From positions 1 through 9,161 of the forward strand of contig JAEXQJ010000358.1 in NCBI GenBank assembly GCA_023438785.1: a DNA stretch of 9,161 nucleotides, read 5' to 3'. Shown here piece by piece: positions 1 to 5,297 of this stretch. Origin of the DNA: Pseudomonadota bacterium. Its GTDB lineage: Bacteria; Myxococcota_A; Polyangia; Fen-1088. Under the pieces are notes generated by a model. It did not search any database, had not been told where the DNA came from, and worked only from the letters and a program-made list of their open reading frames with translations. How positions within the stretch are numbered: position 1 is the first letter of the stretch; each line of letters starts with the position of its first letter. The position numbers and the translations under genes are program-made.

Positions 1-872
1 GGGCTCGCGAGCTGGGCGTCTCGCGGCGGCCGCCCCGCGACCCGGCCAAGACGATGCTCGTGGTGAAAGCACAGTCGCTGGCAAGGATAGATGTCACCCG
101 CCGGATCCACCGCCAGGAAGGTGCCCAAGCAATCGCGGAACGTGCACACCTTCCCTTCGTTCGCCGCCACCCCTTGACAGAGCTGATCCAGCGAGCTGAT
201 GCGCAGGCCGTGCCGTGCCTCTATGTAGGCATCGAGCAGCCGGACGTGCATCTCGGCGTACGACTCCGGCGCAAGCGCGAAGGGTGACTTCGGCCTGCCC
301 AACGCAGGCACCGCGCCATGCACGCTGAAGTCGATGCGCTCTGAACGGAAGAAGTCCATCGACTCGCGCCAGCGGCCGGCGGTTGCGGGCGTGAACGTGG
401 CGATACAACGCGGCCGTAGTCCGCGCTCGCGTGCCCGCCTGACCCCTGCCATCGTCCGCCCGAAGTACCCGTTGCCCCGCTGCCCATCTGTGATGTCTTC
501 AGGGCCGTCGAGGCTGGTGCCGATGCCAACCCTGTGCTTCACAAAAAGATCGCAGTAGGCATCGTCGAGCAGCCACAGGTTGCTCTGGATCGAGAGCTCG
601 CAGTTGGCACCCAGGCGGGCGTGCAATCCTTCCAGTACTCGCTGGCAGAGGGCGTGACCCGCGAGCAGCGGCTCGCCACCGTGCAGAGTCACGTGCGCCT
701 TCCGGCTGCCAGCTATCGACGCGATGAAGTTCAGAGTCGCGTCGAGCGTGGGGACGTCCATGATCTGCCCGCGGTGCGGGCCGAAGCAATACGAACACTC
801 AGCTGGACAGGCTGAGGAGAGCACCAGCATGAATTGCGGGGGAAGGGCGGGCTCTGATACCAAGTCAGGCAT
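1..872 (-). CDS. Radical SAM/SPASM enzyme, N-terminal 290 residues (runs off left edge)
   Basis: Read on the minus strand from ATG at 872 (MPDLVSEPALPPQF...), the frame is open to the window edge. An in-frame TAG lies 18 bases upstream of this ATG, so no earlier start exists. Seen directly: the 4Fe-4S/SAM signature CPAECSYC with C22, C26 and C29 (CX3CX2C); GGEP at 65-68, the usual SAM-binding motif; SIQSN at 94-98; TSLDGP at 119-124; and a C-terminal cysteine group C243, C248, C264, C268 (VDPAGDIYPCQRLC), typical of the start of a SPASM auxiliary-cluster domain. The family makes a 5'-deoxyadenosyl radical to modify a protein or peptide, as in anaerobic sulfatase-maturating enzymes and RiPP maturases. 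The exact substrate cannot be told here. The gene is divergent from the lipoprotein at 993, and any partner downstream lies outside the window. No good Shine-Dalgarno is visible; an internal Met15 is an alternative start. Confidence 0.9.
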   Translation of the reverse strand, partial: MPDLVSEPALPPQFMLVLSSACPAECSYCFGPHRGQIMDVPTLDATLNFIASIAGSRKAHVTLHGGEPLLAGHALCQRVLEGLHARLGANCELSIQSNLWLLDDAYCDLFVKHRVGIGTSLDGPEDITDGQRGNGYFGRTMAGVRRARERGLRPRCIATFTPATAGRWRESMDFFRSERIDFSVHGAVPALGRPKSPFALAPESYAEMHVRLLDAYIEARHGLRISSLDQLCQGVAANEGKVCTFRDCLGTFLAVDPAGDIYPCQRLCFHHEHRLGRVAGRPPRDAQLAS

Positions 873-992
873 CGAATAGCGTCGATACTACAACGGTGAA
901 GACGAGCACACCGCCCGGGTGGTATCGCGCTGGACGCTCGTGCATTGTTTCGGCTAGCATCAATTGAAGCGCCAATCACGGGAGAAACGAGC

Positions 993-1550
993 ATGAGGCT
1001 CTGTCTCGCATTGATGTTCGTAGCGGCCATCGCTGGCTGCGGGAGTGACCCAGGTGCGCACGAGGCGTCGCACGATGGGCGAGTGGACTCCGCGGCGCCT
1101 GCGTCGAACGAAGAGGCGGACGGCGGCGGCGCGGCCCTGGCTCAGGGGATCAGTCTGGTGGGCGCCTATGTTGCGGCATTCGAAACCTACCTGGCGCAGG
1201 ATCCAGAGCTGGCCGCTGGCGTGGAATTCATCGCCATCGACTGCAGCACGCTCCAATCCCTTTCGGACCAGGAGAAGCAAGAGGTGCTGTCGCACTTCGC
1301 GAAGCCCGGCCTTCAGGTCATGGACGCCTCGATGGACACCCTGATTCAGCGAGGACTCGCCACCCCCTCGAGCATCCCGAGCGGATTGCTCTTCTGGGTG
1401 GCTTCCGTCCAGGTCCTCTCACCAAATTCGGTTGCCATTGAGGGCAGCGAGTTTCGTGGCGGCACGGGTGCAGTCGGGGCCAGATGTGTCGCGGCCCACC
1501 AGAATGGGGTTTGGGCGATTGCGTCCGTGGATGGGTGGTGGGTGTCGTAA
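993..1550 (+). CDS. Small secreted lipoprotein of unknown function
   Basis: The protein has 185 residues. ATG at 993 is preferred over the in-frame ATG at 945 because GGGAGA lies about 10 bases before it and because translation then begins with a lipoprotein signal peptide: Arg2, a hydrophobic run (LALMFVAAIAG) and a lipobox IAGC with the lipidated cysteine at position 16. Gly-Ser-Asp follows the cysteine. Residues about 20-45 are a low-complexity, Ala/Asp/Glu-rich linker. The rest is a compact domain with acidic helices (SLSDQEKQEVLSHF), a Gly-rich turn (GGTGAVGARC) and a Trp-rich end (GVWAIASVDGWWVS). Two more cysteines could form a disulfide. The helix, GTGA-turn and terminal-Trp order recalls small uncharacterised lipoproteins of other bacteria, but this is from memory and I assign no function. 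Its head-to-head arrangement with the radical SAM gene leaves a shared 120-base control region (873-992), in which I see no convincing promoter. Confidence 0.85.
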   Translation: MRLCLALMFVAAIAGCGSDPGAHEASHDGRVDSAAPASNEEADGGGAALAQGISLVGAYVAAFETYLAQDPELAAGVEFIAIDCSTLQSLSDQEKQEVLSHFAKPGLQVMDASMDTLIQRGLATPSSIPSGLLFWVASVQVLSPNSVAIEGSEFRGGTGAVGARCVAAHQNGVWAIASVDGWWVS

Positions 1551-1552
1551 AA

Positions 1553-1568
1553 GGGGCGGTACTGCCCC
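1553..1568 (+). terminator. Hairpin just after the lipoprotein gene, possible terminator
   Basis: GGGGCG at 1553-1558 can pair with TGCCCC at 1563-1568 (one G-T wobble) around a 4-base loop, two bases past the TAA stop. There is no T-run after it, so it may only be a 3'-end stabilising hairpin. Confidence 0.35.
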
Positions 1569-1905
1569 AGGAGAGAAGTCACGCCGGACGTTTTCGCCAA
1601 CGTGGACAGGTTCGCCGAACCCCGGCACGGCGGCCAGTCAAGGCCGGCGCCGGCGCATCTTGCATTGTCCGTTCGCTCGCCCCTCCTCTGCTGTCTAGTT
1701 AGGAAAGCCGATCGTCGAGCGCCTGAACCGATACGGTCCGCTCATCTTCCCAGACCAGGACACCAGCTTTCACGGCGCCCCTTCGGCCGGGAGAAGAACA
1801 CCGCATTGCAGACGTGCGTGCTGTACCGGGCCCCGTTGGCTCAAGTCCCCGACCGCTACCTCATCCCCCCTCATGCCCGGGATTCCCTCATGCGGCCCTC
1901 CGGGC
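1569..1905. other. Non-coding stretch between lipoprotein gene and tRNA fragment
   Basis: No gene can be supported here. Open frames exist on both strands but have no good start, no ribosome binding site and no recognisable domain. One short run, about 1702-1770 on the plus strand, reads like protein (PIVERLNRYGPLIFPDQD) with GC-rich third positions, but it begins at a TAG and loses protein-like character after about 25 codons. It may be a leftover fragment of a decayed gene. The right end holds three CCTCAT repeats, described separately. Confidence 0.5.
1859..1895 (+). repeat. Three CCTCAT direct repeats left of the tRNA fragment
   Basis: CCTCAT occurs at 1859, 1869 and 1886; the last extends to CCTCATGCGG (1886-1895). 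A matching cluster lies on the other side of the tRNA fragment at 2071-2111. The spacing (10 and 17 bases) resembles sets of integrase arm-binding sites, which is inference. Confidence 0.45.
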
Positions 1906-1934
1906 AAAAAGAAAGCCATGGGGTTACCAGGGCT
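1906..1934 (-). terminator. Rho-independent terminator of the tRNA-Gly gene
   Basis: On the minus strand the 8-base arms AGCCCTGG (1934-1927) and CCATGGCT (1921-1914) pair with one mismatch around a 5-base loop and run straight into TTTCTTTTT (1913-1905). It sits three bases beyond the encoded CCA end of the tRNA fragment, as expected for a tRNA terminator. Confidence 0.75.
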
Positions 1935-1936
1935 CT

Positions 1937-1986
1937 TGGGGCGGGCGGAGGGACTTGAACCCTCGACGTTCACCTTGGCAAGGTGA
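1937..1986 (-). tRNA. 3' half of a tRNA-Gly (anticodon GCC); 5' half absent
   Basis: The minus strand gives the whole 3' part of a tRNA. It has an anticodon stem TCACC (1986-1982), loop TTGCCAA (1981-1975) with anticodon GCC at 1979-1977, stem GGTGA (1974-1970), a 5-base variable loop, and a T arm GAGGG-TTCAAGT-CCCTC (1964-1948). The 3' acceptor strand CGCCCGC (1947-1941) is followed by a discriminator C and an encoded CCA (1939-1937). Beyond 1986, where the D arm and the matching 5' acceptor GCGGGCG should lie, the sequence is unrelated. The fragment therefore cannot be a functional tRNA. The break lies immediately 5' of the anticodon stem, a preferred crossover region for tyrosine integrases that use tRNA genes, so this is probably a displaced original 3' end (att site) with an integrated element extending to the right. 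An intact copy should lie at the other end of that element. Confidence 0.85.
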
Positions 1987-2016
1987 CAACGGGGATCGTG
2001 ATTCCAATAAGTTCGC

Positions 2017-2062
2017 GGACTTACGGGACGTGAAAGGACCTGGGAGGACTTCTCAGGACGTG
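2017..2062 (+). repeat. Imperfect direct repeat beside the tRNA att scar
   Basis: GGACTT-acg-GGACGTG (2017-2032) recurs as GGACTT-ctca-GGACGTG (2046-2062), about 30 bases apart and 31 bases right of the tRNA fragment. The size and position fit integrase arm-type sites; that role is inference. Confidence 0.45.
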
Positions 2063-2070
2063 CCGGATTA

Positions 2071-2111
2071 CCTCATGGCTACCTCATACGTGAGGGAGTT
2101 GCCTCATGCGG
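2071..2111 (+). repeat. Three CCTCAT direct repeats right of the tRNA fragment
   Basis: CCTCAT occurs at 2071, 2082 and 2102; the last extends to CCTCATGCGG (2102-2111), identical to the last repeat of the left cluster (1886-1895). The middle copy also forms an inverted pair with TGAGG at 2091-2095. Confidence 0.45.
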
Positions 2112-2322
2112 TCGCGTCCGGAGAGTGCCGTCAGCGCCAAGCCCGTCCTCGGCGGACTCCACAACGAAGACGCCATCGGCCTGGCCGCCTGAGCGGGCCG
2201 GCGAGATCGGTCTGCAAGCCAGGACACCACGCGACACGTGTATCTCGCGCCGACCATCACCGTGTCGGAGCGCCACTCGCACACATCACAACCGCGGCGA
2301 CCGACGCCGGTCGGGCGTCCCG

Positions 2323-2544
2323 ATGGGTCCGATTGAGGTCTTTGGGGCAGCCGACCGCGACGAGATCTCTCGGATCGAGTATTTGCAGCGCACAGCCACC
2401 CAGCCCAATCCGGTGCTGCTGGCAAAGCAGTCACAATGCCCTGACATTCCCGTCGGCCACGTCTACAATGCCTCGCGCCGCTATCACTCCATCGCACGCC
2501 GGGCGGCAGCAGGGATCGTAGACGTGCCGACGAGGATGGTCTGA
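2323..2544 (+). CDS. Doubtful small hypothetical protein overlapping the next gene
   Basis: A 73-residue frame starts at ATG 2323 (MGPIEVFGAADRDEISRIEY...) and stops at TGA 2542-2544, which overlaps the ATG of the following gene as TGATG. That is a typical translational-coupling junction. About seven in ten third positions are G or C and the composition is protein-like (mixed charge, several aromatics), unlike the other frames here. Against it: there is no clear Shine-Dalgarno, the frame stays open upstream to 2125, and I recognise no domain. It could be chance. Confidence 0.3.
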   Translation: MGPIEVFGAADRDEISRIEYLQRTATQPNPVLLAKQSQCPDIPVGHVYNASRRYHSIARRAAAGIVDVPTRMV

Positions 2545-3137
2545 TGAAGAAGGCTCTGGTTTCGGTTGCCGTTGTGCTGTGCGGGCTCTGCGCCGGGCGC
2601 GCCTGGGCCCAACACGATGACGTCCCCGATTTAGGCGACGACAGCGAGATACCTCGCCATGCCGTCACCATCAACCCGCTCGGCATTCTCTTCGGCAGTC
2701 TAGATATAGAAATCGAAAGTGCCCTGCGTCCCAACAGTGCCTGGTTCTGGGGACCCAGCTTCGCATACGCGAGCTCGTCGGATGGCGGCACGTCGAACAA
2801 GCTTTACGGAGCGGGGGCCACGGTCGGCGTGCGAGGCTTCTCGGGCAAACGCGCCCCCGCCGGGTTCTGGGGCGGGCCTCAGGCCAGCCTGATGTGGATC
2901 ACAGGCGACGTCGGTTCAGAGGCCTCGGCCAGCGCAGTGGCGTGGAGTCTCGGGGCGCTGGTCGGCTACACCTGGATCTTCGACAACGGCTTCGTGCTGT
3001 CCCTGGGCGGCGGCATGCAGTACATCCACATGCAGCTCGAAGCTAGAGAGCCTGGCTACGACGACTACTACACAATGACCATAGGTCCGGAAGGCATTCT
3101 CCCCACCGTTCGCCTAGCCCTGGGTCTCGCGAACTAA
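2544..3137 (+). CDS. Secreted outer-membrane-type protein, probable small beta-barrel
   Basis: The protein has 197 residues. GAGG about 8 bases before the ATG supports the start. The N-terminus is a classical Sec signal peptide: Lys2-Lys3, a hydrophobic core (ALVSVAVVLCGLCAG), and an AWA motif for signal peptidase I cleavage after residue 22. An acidic linker (HDDVPDLGDDSEIP) follows. From about residue 39 the protein alternates Gly/aromatic/hydrophobic residues (AVTINPLGILFGSLDIEIE, FWGPSFAYASS, FVLSLGGGMQYIHMQLE, LPTVRLALGLAN), the pattern of amphipathic beta strands with Gly-rich turns. NPLG near the start of the barrel is common in small porin-like proteins of unknown function (DUF3575-like). 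The last residue is Asn rather than the usual Phe or Trp of a BAM signal. It is presumably a structural or binding protein of the outer membrane; no specific function can be given. Confidence 0.8.
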   Translation: MKKALVSVAVVLCGLCAGRAWAQHDDVPDLGDDSEIPRHAVTINPLGILFGSLDIEIESALRPNSAWFWGPSFAYASSSDGGTSNKLYGAGATVGVRGFSGKRAPAGFWGGPQASLMWITGDVGSEASASAVAWSLGALVGYTWIFDNGFVLSLGGGMQYIHMQLEAREPGYDDYYTMTIGPEGILPTVRLALGLAN

Positions 3138-3139
3138 CG

Positions 3140-3169
3140 AATTCGCCACAGCCAAGCCGTGGGCGAATT
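3140..3169 (+). terminator. Hairpin after the outer-membrane-type gene
   Basis: AATTCGCC (3140-3147) and GGCGAATT (3162-3169) are perfect inverted repeats with a 14-base loop that can pair further, two bases after the stop codon. No T-run follows in either direction, so it is a possible, not a proven, terminator. Confidence 0.4.
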
Positions 3170-3510
3170 GGGCTTGATCCGCTTTCGTGTACGGTGTTCC
3201 CCACCGCCAGGTTGACACATCGAAGGGCGGAAAATGCCCTGCGGGATGGGTAGGAAGACAGACCTGGAGATGAAGAAACCGACCCGAGTAATGGAGCAAC
3301 ACCTAGCCGAGAAGTGAAGTGGACCCCGTTGTTAGGACCACTGGCGGCGGTTTTGTAGGTACGCCCACGCCGTTCGAGACAGCTCACCAGTAGCCAGAAT
3401 CGCTTGCACTTGTCATCAGCTTTCCGCGCGTCGCTCGATCTTTTGTATCCGTTCGGTCCGACCCGTCCGTGATCGCGTAGCGCCGTGGTGTACAAGCCTG
3501 GTCCGACGAG
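3170..3510. other. Intergenic stretch leading into the IS66 element
   Basis: No gene can be supported. TGAAGTGGACCCCGTT at 3315-3330 looks like the terminal repeat of an IS3- or IS481-type element, but no matching transposase or second end is visible. The left end of the IS66-family element must lie in this stretch, upstream of tnpA (3511). It cannot be fixed because the element's right end is outside the window. A candidate IS66-style terminus beginning GTA lies near 3355, with low confidence. Confidence 0.4.
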
Positions 3511-3844
3511 ATGCGGACCATGAAGAGCCGGGAACAGTTCTGGGCCGAGCACATTGCGGGCTGGCGCGAAAGCGGGCTGACGGCTCGCGACTACGCGGCG
3601 ACGGCCGGAATCAACCCGCTGACTTTGAAGTACATGAAGTGCGTCCTCAAGAAGCAGGCACAGGACCGGGCGCGGGTGACGTCGCCGCGACCGGCGGCGC
3701 TGCCGCTGATTGAGGTGCGCACCTCGGCGCAGGACGAGCGCTTCGAAATCGGATTCGCGGATGGCAAGAGGCTGCGGGTGCCGGCCGTGTTCGAGCCCGG
3801 GGGCCCTCCAGCGGCTGCTCGGTTTGCTCGAGAGGGTGGCGTGA
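3511..3844 (+). pseudogene. tnpA: IS66 accessory protein TnpA, frameshifted near its 3' end
   Basis: TnpA of IS66 elements is a roughly 100-residue helix-turn-helix protein needed for transposition. Here residues 4-50 (MKSREQFWAEHIAGWRES then GLTARDYAATAGINPLTL and KYMK) are the family's HTH region, and LRVPAVFEPG is the usual beta-strand tail. At the G run 3799-3803 the frame breaks. Skipping one of the five Gs gives ALQRLLGLLERVA and a TGA at 3842-3844, which overlaps the tnpB GTG start as GTGA, the normal IS66 arrangement. Without the skip the frame runs on in phase into tnpB. The start may be ATG 3511 or ATG 3520; neither has a strong ribosome binding site. Confidence 0.75.
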
Positions 3845-4314
3845 TCCCGGCGGAGGTTCGCATCTTCGTGTGCACCGAGCCGGTGGACATGCGCTACGGG
3901 TTCGACCGGCTCGTGCAGATCGCCCGCGAGCGCGTCGGGCAAGATCCCGTCGAGGGCGGCGCGCTCTTCGTGTTCGGCGGTCGCAAGGCGACGCGGCTGA
4001 AGTTGCTGTGGTTCGAGCGCAATGGGCTCTGCCTGCTCTACAAGCGACTGCACCGTGCAGTGTTCGAAGTGCCGGTGGGCACCGATGGTGCGCGCTCGAT
4101 TCGCATTGATGGTGTCGCGCTGGCGCGGATGCTTGCGGGCGTGGCACGCCCCAATGAGAAAGGAGAGAAAATTCTCGGACGAGAAGCGCGTGCAGGCTTG
4201 ACAGGTCGATCTCGCCCCTGCATTTCTCGATGCCGTGAGCGAGGCGCTCAACATCGAGCAGCGACTGGTGAAGCTGGAGGCGAATCTCGCCACGGTCACT
4301 GCCGAGCGCGATGA
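3841..4314 (+). CDS. tnpB: IS66 accessory protein TnpB (Orf2), with an abnormal C-terminal extension
   Basis: The likely start is GTG 3841 (read as Met), giving MIPAEVRIFVCTEPVDMRYG, the canonical TnpB start. The core follows: FDRLVQIARE, GQDPVEGGALFVFGGR, LKLLWFERNGLCLLYKRL, HRAVFEVP and RIDGVALARMLAGV. TnpB is needed for IS66 transposition; its biochemical role is not settled. The recognisable part ends around residue 105-110. Family members are usually about 115-120 residues, but this frame runs to 157 residues (TAA at 4312-4314) and its last 35 or so overlap the start of tnpC in another phase, with an Arg-rich, shadow-like composition. A TGA at 4199-4201, one phase off, gives a more normal length, so a further single-base change near 4160-4170 is possible. 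Because of the tnpA frameshift, the frame is also open and in phase from 3511. Confidence 0.8.
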   Translation: MIPAEVRIFVCTEPVDMRYGFDRLVQIARERVGQDPVEGGALFVFGGRKATRLKLLWFERNGLCLLYKRLHRAVFEVPVGTDGARSIRIDGVALARMLAGVARPNEKGEKILGREARAGLTGRSRPCISRCRERGAQHRAATGEAGGESRHGHCRAR

Positions 4315-5195
4315 ATATCGCAAGCTCGTGCTTCATCTGCGCGAGGGAGAACGAGCGCCTGCGCCGCGGGCTGCTCGGGCACAAGGCGGAGCGCCTGCCC
4401 AACAACGACGCGCAGTTGTCCCTCGCCATCCTGGAGATGGCATTCGGCAGCCAGCCTGGCGGCGCGGCGACCGCCAAGCAGCTGATTCCTGCACACGAGC
4501 GTCGGCGGCCCGCGCGCAAACCGCTGCCTGCCGACCTGCCGCGCGTGACCATCGAGGTCAATCCGCCCGAGGTCGAGCGCGAAGGGCTCGATGCCTTCGT
4601 GTGCATCGACAAGGAGCGCCGCGAAGTGCTCGAGCGTCGTCCGGCGTCCAGCGTGGTGGTCGAGTTGGTCTACCCGAAGTACGTGCGCAAGGCCCGCGAC
4701 CGCAAGGACGCACCGGTGCTGATGGCCGAGGCCGCGGAGTTGCCCATTCCGCGCGGCACCGCCGGGCCGGGCATGTTGGCCGACACGATCGTGCGCCGCT
4801 GGTGGGATCACCAGCCGTTGCATCGCCTCGAAGGCATCTACGGTCGGGAGGGGCTGGACATCGCGCGCTCGACGATTTGCACGTGGCACGAGCGACTGGC
4901 CGAGTTGGCCCGCCCCCTGCTCGCGGCCATGTTTGCCGATGCGCTCACGCAACGATACCTGTGCGTGGACGCGACCGGCGTCCTGGTGCAGGCGCCCGAG
5001 AAATGCCGCAACGGTCACTTCTGGGTCGTCGTCGCGCCCGAGCGCCACGTGCTGTACCGGTTTTCGCGCCACCACGACAAGGACGCGGTGGACAAGCTCC
5101 TGCCCAACTACAAGGGCTATCTGGTCGCCGACGCGCACGCCGTCTACGACCACCTGTACGCCGCGAACGTGGTCGAGGTCGGCTGCTGGGCTCAT
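4235..5195 (+). pseudogene. tnpC: IS66 transposase TnpC, 5' part (frameshifted, then cut by the RIT insertion)
   Basis: GTG 4235 starts the N-terminal coiled coil (MSEALNIEQRLVKLEANLAT...), which runs to LHLRE at codon 37. At GGG 4345-4347 one extra G throws the frame. Skipping it continues as ENERLRRGLLGHKAERL in the frame open from 4311, and the protein is IS66-like from there: linker, AGPGMLADTIVRRWWDHQPL (residues around 185-205), RSTICTWHERL, then the catalytic core with CVDATG (first Asp, residue 245 of the repaired protein) and LVADAHAVYDHLY (second Asp, residue 299). The conserved VEVGCWAH ends at 5195, where the RIT terminal repeat begins; the literal frame continues 36 codons into the RIT end to a stop at 5301-5303. 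The frameshift leaves no normal start for the main part. Confidence 0.88.
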
Positions 5196-5227
5196 TATCC
5201 CGAGTTGAGGATTATCCGGAGCTGGCC
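5193..5227 (+). repeat. RIT left terminal inverted repeat
   Basis: 35 bp, 32 matching the reverse complement of 8573-8607; mismatches only at positions 14, 16 and 18. It contains ATTATCCCGAG (5194-5204) and ATTATCCGGAG (5211-5221), two copies of an 11-base motif starting 17 bases apart. A further inverted, one-mismatch copy (CTCCAGATAAT) lies at 5278-5288, just past the ritC stop. Confidence 0.9.
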
Positions 5228-5297
5228 GGCGGCATCGGGCGTGGACGCGCGTTTTCGAGGGGGCGGCGACGGAGTGACTCCAGATAATGGCTGGCCC

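Larger units (their letters stand above)
1987..2322. other. Non-coding element end next to the tRNA att scar
   Basis: No convincing gene. The first 125 bases hold short direct repeats (see the entries at 2017 and 2071). Several overlapping open frames cover the rest on both strands, but none has a domain, a signal sequence or a ribosome binding site. No integrase gene lies next to the tRNA fragment, which is where one would be expected if this were the integrase-proximal end. Confidence 0.5.

Noticed and set aside
1814..2521. 235-codon plus-strand frame across the tRNA fragment
   Set aside because: It passes through the tRNA fragment and the repeats, is low in protein character and has no ribosome binding site.
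2084..2800. 238-codon minus-strand frame
   Set aside because: It overlaps the signal peptide and barrel region of the 2544-3137 gene antisense and shows no domain.
3212..3240. Perfect -35 box TTGACA
   Set aside because: No acceptable -10 hexamer at 16-18 bases (TGCCCT at 17) and no gene directly downstream.
3270..3317. 15-codon frame MKKPTRVMEQHLAEK after GGAG
   Set aside because: GGAG touches the ATG with no spacing, and the frame is too short to support.
3043..4323. 426-codon open frame on the minus strand
   Set aside because: It lies antisense to tnpA and tnpB, which have clear family motifs. Its product is Arg/Ser-rich without any domain; a high-GC shadow frame.
4346..5287. Continuation of the GTG 4235 frame through tnpC
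   Set aside because: After codon 37 it becomes Arg/Ala-rich nonsense, while the +1 phase carries all the transposase motifs.
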